From NCBI RefSeq assembly GCF_949987535.1, contig NC_080067.1:2790001-2854000 (forward strand): a stretch of DNA of 64,000 bases, written 5' to 3'. Positions 24,147-36,216 of this stretch are shown here, in pieces. Under the pieces are notes generated by a model. It was not told the DNA's origin, did no database searches, and worked only from the letters and a program-made list of their open reading frames with translations. Origin of the DNA: Balaenoptera acutorostrata (Eukaryota > Chordata > Mammalia > Artiodactyla > Balaenopteridae). A program made the translations under genes and the position numbers. Within the stretch, counting starts at the first letter, position 1. The number at the start of each line of letters is the position of its first letter.

Positions 24147-25109
24147 ATGAGCTGCTGGGAAACAATGCTTTGGCTCCCATCACTTAGGGTAAACTATACC
24201 CCCAAATGGGCTTCAATTTCATATGTCCTTCACTGCAATCTGGCTCAACAATACTATTATCCTCCTCTTCTCCTAATTCCTAATATCCTAATGTCCTACT
24301 GCTTTTGCTTCATTCTCTTTGTTCAAAGACTCAACATTATTGGGATCCTATAGTACATGAAATGCCAGGACGTGTCTTCCCATTAACAACCCGCTGCATT
24401 CCCAAAAGAGTAGAGGGGGCTTTCAAAACTATATACCATCATGAGATTTTCTCTAAAAGGAGATATCAAAAACAAATATGGCAGAAAATTAACAATTTGT
24501 AAACCTAGTTATGAGTAAGTGGAGTCTGCCATGTTTTCTGTGCTTTTATATGACTATTAGCATTTTATGATAAAAACTAGATTGAAAATGAATAAGTGAG
24601 AATAATATATTCTTGCATTTACCAAGTATTTGAATGCCTTGGGTACGCAAGGGAGAGTGTAAGGCTGTAGGGATAGAATTTTTGTTTCATTAATTAATGC
24701 ATCTCAGAGGGCTGGGGAAAGAAAGGTGAGAATAACAAGATTTAGACCCTTGTTACTAGGTACTTGTCTGTGCAAAAAGGATACTGGGGCAGGGGTGCAG
24801 GGGAGGGTGCCAGTGTTCAGCCCAGGAACAGGTGAGAAGGGATTGCATTGTCTGGAGAGAATTTTAAAATATTTTTAAAATACCAAAAAAATGCTTGCCT
24901 GCATTTTATTATTTCCGAGCTTCAGCGATTCTAAACAATTTCAGTGATAAAATAATCCTTGCCACTGTCTCTTCTCCTCAGTACATTGCTAGTCTGTGCA
25001 ATTCAAGGCCACAGTTCTTTTCTAAATACTCAGAAAGCCGTATCTGAGGCACCTGAATCAAGCAGTAGCGTCCACCACCATGGATCTGGCACAGGGAGTA
25101 TTCACTTCC
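24147..25109. other. Unassigned non-coding DNA
   Basis: No gene or repeat recognised. Confidence 0.45.
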
Positions 25110-25245
25110 ACCAGCACTTTGCACACTATTAACTCCTTTATTCTTTACCTCAATCCTGTGGTAAGGAACTTAACTCTGCAAGAAGTTAAGACCCTGGCCT
25201 GAACCACACCCAGCTGCTAGTGCAAGGTTCTTAACCCAGGCCCTG
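25110..25245 (+). repeat. MIR SINE fragment
   Basis: 'tattaactcctttattctttacctcaatcctgtggtaagg...gaaccacacccagctgctagtgc...ccaggccctgtag' follows the MIR 3' half. Confidence 0.55.
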
Positions 25246-25779
25246 TAGATCATGTCCTATAAAGCACAACGCTGCTATGTTCCTCCCAAAACATGGACAT
25301 ATTCAAATGCACTAGTATGAGATCTTTGACAACACAGGGTTGTTACGTGGCTTTATATGTTGACAGAGCAAAAATATTCAGACGTGTGCTGCCCAGTACA
25401 GAATCCACCAGCCACATTGTCTCAAATGAAAATTAAATGAAATTAAAAATTCACTTCCTCAGTGATACTGGTCCCATTTCCCGCGTTCAGCTGCCATATA
25501 TGGCCAGCGTACTGGACAGTGCAGACGGAGGTCATTTCTGTCACCACGGAAAAGTTCTATTGGACTCTCCTGTTCTAGAGTCTAAGGCTTTCTCAACCAT
25601 GTTTCTTCAGCGGAGCCAAAGGATGCAGAAATCCATCTGAATAACTATTTTCACAATGTTCTCAAAGACATTACAAGGTCACTACCATTCTAGATGCAGG
25701 GGATGTCTTAGGACATTGGGGCTTAGTTCTTTCTAGGACTCCTGTTGAAAAGGGCTGATTCTAAACTCCTACAAAAATG

Positions 25780-25920
25780 GAGAGCTTATGACTAGAAGAG
25801 TGTGACTATTGGATGCTGACAGTTGGAGTCCAGACCCGGCTGAGTCACCAGATTTTACCCTTGCACAAGCCATACAGCCTCAGTGGGCTTCAGTTGTTAT
25901 TATGTAAAATGATACAATTT
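25780..25920 (+). repeat. MIR SINE fragment
   Basis: 'ggagtccagacccggctgagtcaccagattttacccttgcacaagccatacagcctcagtgggcttcagttgttattatgtaaaatga' has the MIR core order, strongly decayed. Confidence 0.55.
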
Positions 25921-27154
25921 GGCATGCTGATTTCTAAGATCTCATTCTGTTGAAATTTTTAAAAAATCTACAAACACAGAAACCATCCTCCTCACCTCTT
26001 CCTACTCCAAATGGACTGTAAGTGCTCTTAAGAAAAATTAAACATTCACCACAACCTACAAACAGCAATATCTAGGTATTTCCTCACACTCTGCCAGATT
26101 TTTAAGCTTTGTCAGCTACTAAACTCTAGGTCTGTTCAGTCCCCTTTGTCTCCTCAAGCCTTCTCAATAATTCCATATGATTCAACCAGCTGTCTTCAGG
26201 ATTAAACAGTCTCCTTTAAGGTGATTCTTACACCTTACCCTAAGCGAAGGGTCTTTAAGGTTACTGCTAAGTCTACTAGGGTTGATTCTTGATACCTTTG
26301 CCCAATATTTCAGAAAGCAAATTGTCAGAGCTGAGACTTTGCCTCTACATGCTGCAGGTTCAAAATAGAAAAGGAAGAAGGAAGAAAAAATGAATGCCTA
26401 TATAAGGTTTTAAAATAGCGATTCTATAATTATTGGTAGATCTCAATGGATTTAGTACATCACTAATTATACTGCATTACTGTCAAATGAATTCTTTTAG
26501 CATGATTAATGTTATTATGCCAAATCCCAAATTAATTCACAATGAGTATCTTAGAGTCTCAGCAATGCTTTAAAAGGAGGGAAAAAAGATGACAAATTAA
26601 GCTGGGCCATTAAAGTGAAATAGAGAGAGGTCCGCTATCTAAGCACTTCAAATATATCGCTAGATGAACCTATACATTTATGAAGCACCTTTCTGATCTT
26701 AGTTCAGTTTTGCAGTAGATTTCCCAGCTGGGAAAATAACGTGCTAAATGAATAGCTCAAATACTCAGTGTCTTGACCTTTTACCCTTGTCTGAACATTT
26801 CTATTGTTTGTGTGTCTTTTCTTGCAACCTGCCACAAAGAACCCAAGAACAAAGAAGAAATATAGTCTCTTTGTCAGTTGAATTTTTAATTTATAATTAC
26901 TCAGTTATTTTTCTGATACATTTAGCCTTGTCCAGTTGTCCCAGGATTTGGGTGTCCCTAGTCAAGCTGACCAGGGAGACCCTGAGGGTTTACACCCTGA
27001 GACAGCAGCCCCCCACCCCCTCTCACGAGGAGATTCTCAGCGCAGCTGGAAGCAGCTGGCTGCAGCATTGAGCATTTAATCTTTCTCTTCTGAAGGAAAG
27101 GCTCTGTATTTCAAATGTGACCCACCTTCTTTACAACCTTTCCCAACATCCATG
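25921..27154. other. Unassigned non-coding DNA
   Basis: No repeat recognised. The 107-codon frame at 26748-27071 on the + strand lacks any recognisable domain or splice context. Confidence 0.45.
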
Positions 27155-27390
27155 AGGTAGCCTAGTGCAGCGGTAAAGCGAATAGATCGAAGGTAGGCAC
27201 CTTGCCTGTATGTCTGGGCTCTCCCAAGCCATGTGTAACTTTGGACAAAATACTTCTATCAGACTCAGTTTCCTCATCTATGAAATGGGAATAATAAATA
27301 CCTTCCTATAAATACCTACAGCACAGGATTGTTGTGAAAATTGAAGGGTTTAATAATGCCTGGCACAGTACCTAGAAAAGTATACGTGTT
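27155..27390 (+). repeat. MIR SINE, nearly full length
   Basis: 'gaggtagcctagtgcagcggtaaagcg', 'gtgtaactttggacaaaatacttctatcagactcagtttcctcatctatgaaatgggaataataa', 'cacaggattgttgtgaaaattgaagg', 'aatgcctggcacagtacctag' give the whole MIR in order. Confidence 0.88.
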
Positions 27391-27469
27391 TGATGATACA
27401 AGTTAGCTTTCATTGTTATCTGTTCCCTGCAGAGGAAGGACACAGCTAGCAGCAAAAACCCAGTATTGC

Positions 27470-27620
27470 CAGCACCATCAGCAGTCACCTCCCCTAATAC
27501 CAAGTATTACGTTAAGCACTTAGCAAACTATTCACTTAACCATGTAGACCTTCATTTCCTAGGCTTAACCAGACAGCAATGGCAGAACCAGGATTTGAAC
27601 CAAGGTGGTTGAACTCTAGT
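27470..27620 (+). repeat. MIR-like fragment
   Basis: 'accaagtattacgttaagcacttagcaaactattcacttaacc...tggcagaaccaggatttgaaccaaggtgg' resembles MIR3-type sequence. A second similar decayed piece may follow at about 27655-27770. Confidence 0.6.
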
Positions 27621-27770
27621 GCCTACAAGTTTATTTATAAAACATTAATGAAGAAGGCGGTATCTTCACTTTCTATGAGGAAATGGCACCTTAGCAAAAT
27701 TACCTTGCCTTAGTTCATGGGACCATGTCATGCAGAACTAGGGATTCAACTGCATCTCCTGACCCTAGGG

Positions 27771-29529
27771 ATACATACCATATGATAACAGACCTATGAG
27801 GAAAGCAGCAATGCCAGGCAGGTAACAGAGGACTGTACCCAATCTGAAATCTCCAACTCAGCAAATGCATCAATCGATACCAGACTCAGGGCATCTGAAA
27901 TGCATCATTTCTTACAACTGTTGTCTAAGAATTGCTACACTGGGTCACTAATTGCAGAGTTATCCTACACAAATTAATACCGTTCCTGCTATTTTTACTT
28001 CTTGGTCTAGGTTCAGAAATATTTCAATAAGTCTCAGCATCAGAAAAAGTCAAGGGCTAGTTAACACCAAACCCATAAACCATAACAGCCCATGCTTAAA
28101 TTCCTTTCGAAAATATCTGTGGTAGTGTTCTTACTGAGATCAGGGTGGGAAAGTGTGAGGAGGAACTGGGGATGGGGACAGTGGCGGGCATCGCTGAAGA
28201 CAGGACAGTTCTTTGGAGAAAGGTGATACAGTCTGCGCTAGATTATATGGAAGGGTGGTGAAGAGGGGATGACTAGCGCCAGGGATTTGAACAAGATCTG
28301 CACGGACCTCCTCAATGATTGGGTGCTGGGAGGAAAAAGGTTGAGCTGAAGACCAAAGTAGGAAACTCACTGGTAAACACAGGCACGTGGTCGTCAGGAC
28401 TATAAATGCTGTGTTGACATAAGGTCACCTAAATGCTGGTCTCAGGAATGCCTCATGTTCATCTAAACAAAGACAGTAATTGCTCCAGAGTATGGAGCTG
28501 GGCTGAACTCATGTGAGGTTGGAAAAATAGAGGAAAGGGTGGTATGGACTTCAGGGAGCAGATGGATGCAGACAAGTTCATTACATTGGGGGAACCGACA
28601 TTTTTCCCATTGGCTTTTCACTGGCTGTAGAATAAAAGTATGTAGCACAAAGCTGGACATGCAACAGAATCTCAGTATCTGTATTTGGGATGAAATAATG
28701 AACCCAAAGAACTGATAGGTTCATGGGCTACAAATTGCCAGGACTGCTCAGTGTTTTAAAAATTGGGAATTATCTTCCAGCATTTATTTGTTGAGAGACT
28801 TTACACAGAAACCTGGATTTAGCATCTCTTTTCAAAAACAGAGCAATCTGGCAACACTGGCAGCACTTAGCTGGAGCTGAGTAGTAACTGCTCCCTTAGA
28901 AAACAGGCAGGTGCCCTTTGACCTGTTTCCACCTGCCTGGGTTTGGAGGCATCTGTCCTAGCAAACCCTGACCTAAAGGCATGGCTATAACAGTGGGAAT
29001 TATAGACCGCAGGAGGGAAAGTGATGCCATAGAAGGCTTAAGAGAGCTACTTGGGAGTGAAAGAAACTTTGATTTGCCACTAAAACCATATCACCTAAGC
29101 AGGAGTAACTGTCTCACTCTGCTCCTGTTGGGGATGTGCTATAAATGCAGCCCCCAGTTAAGAGATGATTGGCAAAGGTGAGCAAGACTGATGGGGATTG
29201 ATAAACGCTGAGCCACAGGCAGAGAGCAGGCTGTCTGGGGGAGTTTATGACCCGTGGAGTTGAAGACAGAATGGACACAGGTTGTGGCATAAACAGAAAT
29301 AGAATTCAACACAATGGATTAGACAGAAAATGGAATTAGGAGTCAGGAAAGAAGAGTTCCCTTCCAGTGCATCTGCCAACATGGGTTGTGACCTTGCCCA
29401 CAGCTGCATCGTCCTCTCCTTAGCTCTTGGCTTAATTTCATAAGGACATGGAAACTAACAGCTGAAGCTGAAATATTTGAGAGACCTGGAAAATCAGAGT
29501 GACAACAGGTATGGGGAATACTGCCATTT
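27771..29529. other. Mostly unassigned non-coding DNA
   Basis: 'gtatgtagcacaaagctggacatgcaacagaatctcagtatctgtatttgggatgaaataatgaa' at about 28637-28702 is L2-like. No gene or other repeat recognised. Confidence 0.45.
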
Positions 29530-29826
29530 TTTTTAACATCTTTATTGGAGTACAATTGCTTTACAATGGTGTGTTAGTTTCTGCTTTATAACAAAGTGAA
29601 TCAGTTATACATATACATACATCCCCATATCTCCTTCCTCTTGCGTCTCCCTCCCACCCTCCCTATCCCACCCCTCTAGGTGGTCACAAAGCACCAAGCT
29701 GATCTCCCTGTGCTATGTGGCTGCTTCCCACTAGCTATCTATTTTACGTTTGGTAGTGTATATATATCCATATATACACTACCACTCTCTCACTTTGTCC
29801 CAGTTTACCCTTCCCCCTCCCCGTGT
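29530..29826 (-). mobile_element. Young L1, 3' UTR only
   Basis: On the + strand it runs from 'ttttaacatctttattggagtacaattgc' through the C-rich block at 29648-29677 to 'acccttccccctccccgtg', where it stops abruptly: a severely 5'-truncated L1 on the minus strand. A 14-base perfect inverted repeat at 29751-29784 interrupts the usual 'ggtagtgtatatatgtccatgcc' text. No clear target-site duplication was found. Confidence 0.9.
29751..29784. repeat. Perfect hairpin inside L1 3' UTR
   Basis: tggtagtgtatata at 29751-29764 and its reverse complement tatatacactacca at 29771-29784 flank a 6-base loop, tatcca. The sister L1 copies lack the second arm. Confidence 0.9.
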
Positions 29827-30443
29827 TGATTCCAAGTTTTCCAATTTTAAATCTCTGATTATCCTTCCTGAGCTGGTTGTAAGGCTCTCTACTATATATG
29901 CAGGAAATTTTTGCCCCACAAATTAATAGGATTAATAAGATTTCTTTTGGACTGTGACCTTAATCTGGGGTGGGAGGGACTGTTTAAGGATCTCAGCACA
30001 TTCTTGATTTGTATGTAAATGGTGCTGCTAATTGCCAAATTGAAAGAAGCCCCAGCAGGACCTCTTCATGGAAACACTTGGTTAACAGCTACTTCACATT
30101 GTTAGTGTTCTTGAAAAGTAATAAAATTGCTCTTCATTTTCCAATAATCTTAAATTCAGTCTCTTCACTGTGTATGACTGGCATTCACCCAACTTCTGTA
30201 AACAGAAATTTAATTCTTATCTTCTCTTCAACACCCACCGACCCCCAGCAAACTTGAATAATACCCTATTTTTCTCAGCTGAGGATTAGCCCTCAAATGA
30301 TGTCAACCAAAAATTACATTACAAAAATAAGCCTATATGTGTCTAACAAAGTCATCACAAAATGCACGTATGAAAACCCACCCATTTTACTTCGTAGGCA
30401 AAGACCGCAGACCCTCCTTGAGCTATGCTAGATTTCTCGCATT
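29827..30443. other. Unassigned non-coding DNA
   Basis: No gene or repeat recognised between two L1 insertions. Confidence 0.45.
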
Positions 30444-30445
30444 AA

Positions 30446-30459
30446 AGCGGATCAGAGTT
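30446..30459 (+). repeat. Target-site duplication, left copy
   Basis: agcggatcagagtt is repeated exactly at 32881-32894 and brackets the L1 between them. Flanking A residues make the left edge ambiguous by two bases. Confidence 0.95.
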
Positions 30460-30640
30460 TTTCACCATTGAGGACAATGTTGGCTGTGGGTTTGTCATAT
30501 ATGGCCTTTATTATGTTGAGGAAAGTTCCCTCTATGCCTACTTTCTGCAGGGCTTTTATCATAAATGGGTGTTGAATTTTGTCGACAGCTTTCTCTGCAT
30601 CTATTGAGATGATCATATGGTTTTTCTCCTTCAATTTGCA
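30460..30640 (-). mobile_element. Young L1, inverted 5' part
   Basis: Read on the minus strand this is a short ORF2 segment from the reverse transcriptase domain (a 60-codon open frame at 30452-30634). Its downstream L1 neighbour sequence begins at about 30641 on the other strand, with only a few codons missing between the two. It is the inverted end of the twin-primed L1 that continues to 32880. Confidence 0.92.
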
Positions 30641-32880
30641 CTAAGATCAGGAACAAGACAAGGTTGCCCACTCTCACCACTATTATTCAACATAGTTTTG
30701 GAAGTGTTAGCCACAGCAATCAGAGAAGAAAAAGAAATAAAAGGAATCCAAATCGAAAAAAAGAAGTAAAGCTGTCACTCTTTGCAGATGACATGATACT
30801 ATACATAGAGAACCCTAAAGATGCTACCAGAAAACTACTAGAGTTAATCAATGAATTTGGTAAAGTAGCAGGATACAAAATTAATGCACAGAAATCTCTT
30901 GCATTTCTATACACTAATGACGAAAAATCTGAAAGTGAAATTAAGAAAACACTCCCGTTTACCACTGCAACAAAAAGAATAAAATATCTAGGAATAAACC
31001 TACCTAAGGAGACAAAAGACCTGTATGCAGAAAATTATAAGACACTGATGAAAGAAATTAAAGATGATACAAATAGATGGAGAAATATACCATGTTCTTG
31101 GATTGGAAGAATCAACATTGTGAAAATGACTCTACTACCCAAAGCAATCTACAGATTCAATGCAATCCCTATCAAACTACCACTGGCATTTTTCACAGAA
31201 CTAGAACAAAAAATTTCACAATTTGTATGGAAACACAAAAGACCCTGAATAGCCAAAGCAATATTGAGAATGAAAAATGGAGCTGGAGGAATCAGGCTCC
31301 CTGACTTCAGACTATATTACAAAGCTACAGAAATCAAGACAGTTTGGTACTGGCACAAAAACAGAAATATAGATCAATGAAACAGGATAGAAAGCCCAGA
31401 GATAAACCCATGCACATATGGTCACCTTATCTTTGATAAAGGAGGCAAGCATATACAGTGGAGAAAAGACAGCCTCTTCAATAAGTGGTGCTGGGAAAAT
31501 TGGACAGATACATGTAAAAGTATGAAATTAGAACACTCCCTGACACCATACACAAAACTAAACTCAAAATGGATTAAAGACCTAAGTGTAAGGCCAGACA
31601 CTATCAAACTCTTAGAGGAAAACATAGGCAGAACACTCTATGACATAAATCACAGCAAGATCCTTTTTGACCCAGCTCCTAGAGAAATGGAAATAAAAAC
31701 ACAAATAAACAAATGGGACCTAATGAAACTTAAAAGCTTTTGCATAGCAAAGGAAACCATAAACAAGACCAAAAGACAACCCTCAGAATGGCAGAAAATC
31801 TTTGCAAATGAAGCAACTGACAAAGGATTAATCTCCAAGATTTACAAGCAGCTCATGAAGCTCAATAACAAAAAAACAAACAACCCAATCCAAAAATGGG
31901 CAGAAGACCTAAACAGACATTTCTCCAAAGAAGATATACAGATTGCCAACAGACACATGAAAGAATGCTCAACATCATTAATCATTAGAGAAATGCAAAT
32001 CAAAACTACAATGAGATATCATCTCACACCAGTCAGAATGGCCAGCATCAAAAACTCTAGAAACAATAAATGCTGGGGAGGGTGTGGAGAAAAGGGAACC
32101 CTCTTGCACTGTTCGTGGGAATGTAAATGATACAGCCACTATGGAGAACAGTATGGAGGTTCCTTAAAAAACTAAAAATAGAACTACCATACGACCCAGC
32201 AATCCCACTACTGGGCATATACCCTGAGAAAACCATAATTCAAAAAGAGTCATGTACCAAAATGTTCATTGCAGCTCTATTTACAATAGCCAGGACATGG
32301 AAGCAACCTAAGTGTCCATCAACAAACGAATGGATAAAGAAGATGTGGCACATATATACAATGGAATATTACTCAGCCATAAAAAGAAATGAATTGGAGG
32401 TATTTGTAGTGAGGTGGATGGAGTTAGAGTCTGTCATACAGAGTGAAGTAAGTCAGAAAGAGAAAAACAAATACAGTATGCTAACACATATGTATGGAAT
32501 CTAAGGGAAAATAAAGGTCATGAAGAACCCAGTGGCAAGACGGGAATAAAGACACAGACCTACTAGAGAATGGACTTGAGGATATGGGGAGGGGGAGGGG
32601 TAAGATGTGACAGGGTGAGAGAGTGGCATAGACATATATACACTACCAAAGGTAAAATAGATAGCTAGTGGGAAGCAACTGCATAGCACAGGGAGATGAG
32701 CTCGGTGCTTTGTGACCACCTAGAGGGGTGGGACAGGGAGGGTGGGAGGGAGGGAGACGCAAGAGGGAAGAGATATGGGAACATATGTATATGTATAACT
32801 GATTCACTATGTTATAAAGCAGAAACTAACACACCATTGTAAAGCAATTATACTTCAATAAAGATGGTTTAAAAAAAAAA
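30641..32880 (+). mobile_element. Young L1, main part with 3' UTR and A tail
   Basis: Contains most of the second half of ORF2, the 3' UTR with its G-rich block at 32724-32755, an 'aataaa' signal near 32858 and an A tail. A 14-bp duplication flanks the unit 30460-32880. The ORF2 stop is followed here by 'gggaaaataaaggtcatgaagaaccc', without the long A run seen in the sister copies at 19.9, 42.3 and 45.1 kb. Confidence 0.95.
30664..32504 (+). pseudogene. L1 ORF2 pseudogene (reverse transcriptase to C-terminal domain)
   Basis: ORF2 is the L1 endonuclease-reverse transcriptase that copies L1 and SINE RNA into the genome. This copy starts inside the reverse transcriptase domain and lacks the endonuclease. 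The catalytic FADD box is present at 30781-30792. The C-terminal Cys-X3-Cys-X7-His-X4-Cys motif lies at about 32071-32124. Breaks: an in-frame TGA at 31246-31248, another at 31378-31380, and a one-base frameshift near 32127 just after the Cys/His motif. The last part reads in the next frame to 32504. The initial ATG of the open frames is not a real start. It is certainly non-functional. Confidence 0.92.
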
Positions 32881-32894
32881 AGCGGATCAGAGTT
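32881..32894 (+). repeat. Target-site duplication, right copy
   Basis: Exact copy of 30446-30459, directly after the L1 A tail. Confidence 0.95.
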
Positions 32895-33167
32895 CATCAG
32901 CACCACAGGAAGCCACAAATGAGGAGAAACAGGAAGTTGCTCGTTAGCGCTCTGGAAAGTCTGATGAGAAGAAATTAAAGGCACCACAGCCAAGAGGGAG
33001 ACAGAGTAAAATTAGAAGTCAGATAAGGAACTAGAAAAGCATATACCATTCAGGCTCTTTCAGGAAGGGTATCGACAAAACCCAGTACCGTATCTTGGGA
33101 GCAAATACTTTCATCCAAGATTAAGATCTCTGAGCCAAAAAGAAAGTGAAAATCTAGCCAATTCCCC

Positions 33168-33375
33168 TACATCATCATCATCATGGTAATAAGGGTTGAC
33201 ATTTAAGCTCTCAGTGTGCTAAATGCTGTGCTAAAGTGTACTGTTTATCTCATTTGATTTTCGTAACATTAGTAAGAAGTAGATACTACTATTATTCCTG
33301 TATTACAGAGGAGTAAAATAAATCATAGAGAGGTTAACTTCTAGAAGTCACACAGTAAGGATGAAGGGAATCATA
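33168..33375 (+). repeat. MIR SINE fragment with a short (CAT)n
   Basis: 'ctcagtgtgctaaatgctgtgctaaagtgtactgtttatctcatttgattttcgtaac...gtattacagaggagtaaaat...gagaggttaacttctagaagtcacacagtaagg' is MIR-like. A (CAT)5-type run sits at its left edge. Confidence 0.75.
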
Positions 33376-33479
33376 TACCAGATTCCATTCTCATAACCAC
33401 AAAACTCTACCATCATATCACTGTAGAGAACCCCGTTTTTTGAGTTCCACCAGTCTTTATGTTTCACAGCTATTTGTAA

Positions 33480-33947
33480 TAAATGTGAGATACTAACACA
33501 TCATTCCTCTGTTTTAAGTGTACAATTCAGTGATTTTCAGTGAATTTACAGACATGTGCAACCACAGCCATAATCCAGCTTTAAAACATTTTCATCACCC
33601 CAAAAACAGCTTTCTTGTCATTGGCAGTCCATACCTGTTTCTTCCTAGGCAGTCATTTACTTATTTTCTGTCTCTATAGATTGGCCTTTTCTGGACATTT
33701 CATACAAATGGAAACGTAGAGTATGAGATCTTTTGGTAACTGGACTCACTCATTTAGCAAAATGCTTAGGAGATTCAAGCAGGTCACGGCACGTGTTCAT
33801 AGTTTGTTCCTTTTTACTGCTGAGTTACATTCCATTGTATGAATAAACCGCATTTTGTTTAGCCCTTCACCAACTGGACGTTTGGATTATTTCCAGTTTT
33901 TGCGACTATGAAAAATGGAACTCTGAGCATCCCCTTTTAAGTCTTTA
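33480..33947 (-). mobile_element. Ancient L1, 3' segment (left of Tigger1)
   Basis: 'ttttaagtgtacaattcagtgattttcagtgaatttacagacatgtgcaaccacagcc', 'ttttctggacatttcatacaaatgg' and 'cattccattgtatgaataaaccgcattttgttt' are the minus-strand text of an old L1 3' end. It is cut at 33947 by a Tigger1 insertion and resumes at 36217. Confidence 0.9.
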
Positions 33948-36214
33948 CAATCATACCTCATTTTACTGTGCTTCACTTTACTGCACTTTACAGATACTGT
34001 GTTCTTCACACATTGAGGGTCTGTGGCAACCCTGTGACCAACAAGTCTATCGGCGCCATTTTTTCCAACAGCATTTGCTCATTTCGTGTCTCTGTGTCGT
34101 ATTTTGTAACTCTCGCAATATTTCAAACCTTTTCATTATGATTACATTTGTTATAGTGATCTATGATCAGTGACCTTTGAAGTTACTACTGTATTTGTTT
34201 TGGGGCGCCATGAAACGCACCCATATAAAACGGCAAACTTAATTGATAAATGCGTGTGTTCTGACTGCTCCACTGACAGGCTAGTCCCCCACCTCTCTCC
34301 CTCTCCTGGGGCATCCCTATTCCCTGAGATACAATAATATTGAAATTAGGCCTAATCTTACAATGGCCTCTAAGTGTTCAAGTGAAAGGAAGAGTTATAC
34401 ATCTCTCACTTTCAATCAAAAGATAGAAAGGACTAAGGCATGCCAAAAGCTGAGATAGGCTGAAAGCTAGGCCTCTTGCACCAAACAGTTAGCCAAGCTG
34501 TGAATGCAAAGGAAAACTTCTCCAAGGAAATTAAAAGTGCTACTTCAGTGAACATGAATGATAAGAAAGTGAAATAGCCTTATTGCTGGGCTGAGAGAGA
34601 TGAGGAAGCTGCAGAAGAAAAGGTTTAAGCAGAGCTTGGTTCATAACTTTTAAAGAAACCATCTCCATAACATAAAGGTGCAAGGTAAAGCAGCAAGTGC
34701 TGGTGTAGAAGCTGCAGCAAGTTATCCAGAAGACCTAAGATCATTCATGAAGGTGGCTACACTAAACAACAGATTTTCAATGTAGAGGAAACAGCCTTAT
34801 ATTAGAAGCAGATGTCATCTAGGACTTTCATAGCTAAAGAGGAGAAGTCAGTGCCTGGCTTCAAAGCTTCAGAGGACAGGCTGACTCTCTTGTTAGGGGC
34901 TAATGCAGCTGGGGACTAAGTTGAAGCCAATGCTCATTTACCATCTGAAATCCTAGGGCCCTTAAGAATGATGCTAAATCTCCTCTGCTTGTGCTCTAGA
35001 AATGGAACAACAAAGCCTGGATGACAGCACATCTGTTTACAACATGGTTTATTTTCATGGTTTATATTTCCAGCCCACTGTTAAGAACTACTGCTCAGAA
35101 AAAAGAATCATTTCAAAATATGACTGCTCATTGAGTCACCCAAGAGCTCTGAGGGAGTTCTACAAGGAGAGTCATGTTGTTCTCATGCCTGCTGACACAA
35201 CATCCATTCTGTAGCCCATGGTTCAAGAAGTAATTTCAACTTCCAAGTCTTATTATTTTAAAAAATACATTTCATAGGGCTATAGGTACCAAGGATTAGT
35301 GATTCCTCTGATGGATCTGGAAAAGTAAATTGAAAAACTTCTGGAAAGGATTTACTACTCTAGATGCCATTAAGAACATTTGTGATTCATGGGAAGAGGT
35401 CAAAATATCAACATTAATAGGAGTTTGGAAGGAGTTGATTCCAACTCTCATGGATGACTTTGAGGGGTTCAAGACCTCAGTGGCGGAAGTAACTGCAGAT
35501 GTGGTGGAAACAGCAAGAGAACTAGAATTAGAAGTGGAGCCCGAGGTCGTGACTGAATTGCGGCAATCTCATGAGAAAAATGTTAACAGATGAGGAGTTG
35601 CTTCTTACGGACGAGCAGAGAAAGAGATTTCTTGAGATGGAATCTACTCCTGGCGAAGATGCTGTGAAGACTGTTGAAATGACAACAAAGGATTTAGAAT
35701 ATTACATAAACTTAGTTGATAAAGCAACAGCAGGGTTTGAGAGAACTGACTTCAATTTTAAAAGAATTCTACCGTGGGTAAGTAAAATGCTATCAAACAT
35801 CATTGCGGGCTGCAGAGACAATCGTTCTTGAAAGGAAGAGTCAATCAATGCAGCAAACTTCACTGCTGTCTTATTTTAAGAACTTGCCATGCCCACCCCC
35901 AACCTTCAGCAACCATGACCCTGGTCAGTCAGCAGCCATAACACGGAGGCGAGACCCTCCACCAGCAAAGAGGTTAGGACTCATTGAAGGCTCGGGTGAT
36001 GGTTAGCATTTTTTAGCAATAAAGTATTTTTTAAATTAAGGTATGTACCTTTTTTAGACATAATGCTATTACACACTTAATGGATTACAATATAGTGTAA
36101 CATGACTTTTATATGCACTGGGAAATAAAAAAATTCATGTGACTTGCTTTACTGTGACATTTGCTTTGTTGCGGTGGTCTGGACCTAACCTGTAGTATCT
36201 CCGAGGTCTGCCTG
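33948..36214 (+). mobile_element. Tigger1 DNA transposon, nearly full length
   Basis: Begins 'caatcatacctcattttactg' and ends 'tatctccgaggtctgcctg', matching the Tigger1 terminal inverted repeats in degraded form. The TA dinucleotide is duplicated on both sides (33946-33947 and 36215-36216), as expected for the pogo/Tigger group. Both internal landmarks of the family are present: 'ttggcgccattttttccaacagcatttgctc'-like text near 34052-34085, and 'ggtatgtaccttttttagacataatgctatt' near 36040. It lies within an old L1, so it inserted after that L1. Confidence 0.95.
34363..36006 (+). pseudogene. Tigger1 transposase pseudogene
   Basis: The pogo-type transposase cut and pasted Tigger elements; it has an N-terminal CENP-B-like DNA-binding part and a DDE catalytic part. 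Here the N-terminal part starts at about 34363 ('atggcctctaagtgttcaag'). It soon breaks into frames interrupted by stops. A readable piece at 35002-35214 covers part of the DDE region, a clean 87-codon stretch lies at 35330-35593, and the C-terminal part is split over 35571-35831 and 35803-36006, ending with 'ggctcgggtgatggttag'. Several stops and frameshifts make it inactive. It also shares the N-terminal text with the minus-strand fragment at 58481-59026. Confidence 0.92.
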
Positions 36215-36216
36215 TA

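Noticed and set aside
26748..27071. 107-codon plus-strand frame
   Set aside because: No family resemblance and no conservation evidence available from the sequence alone.
35330..35593. Possible domesticated transposase gene
   Set aside because: The 87-codon clean stretch is one fragment of a Tigger1 transposase with stops and frameshifts on both sides and intact transposon ends. No sign of a retained gene.
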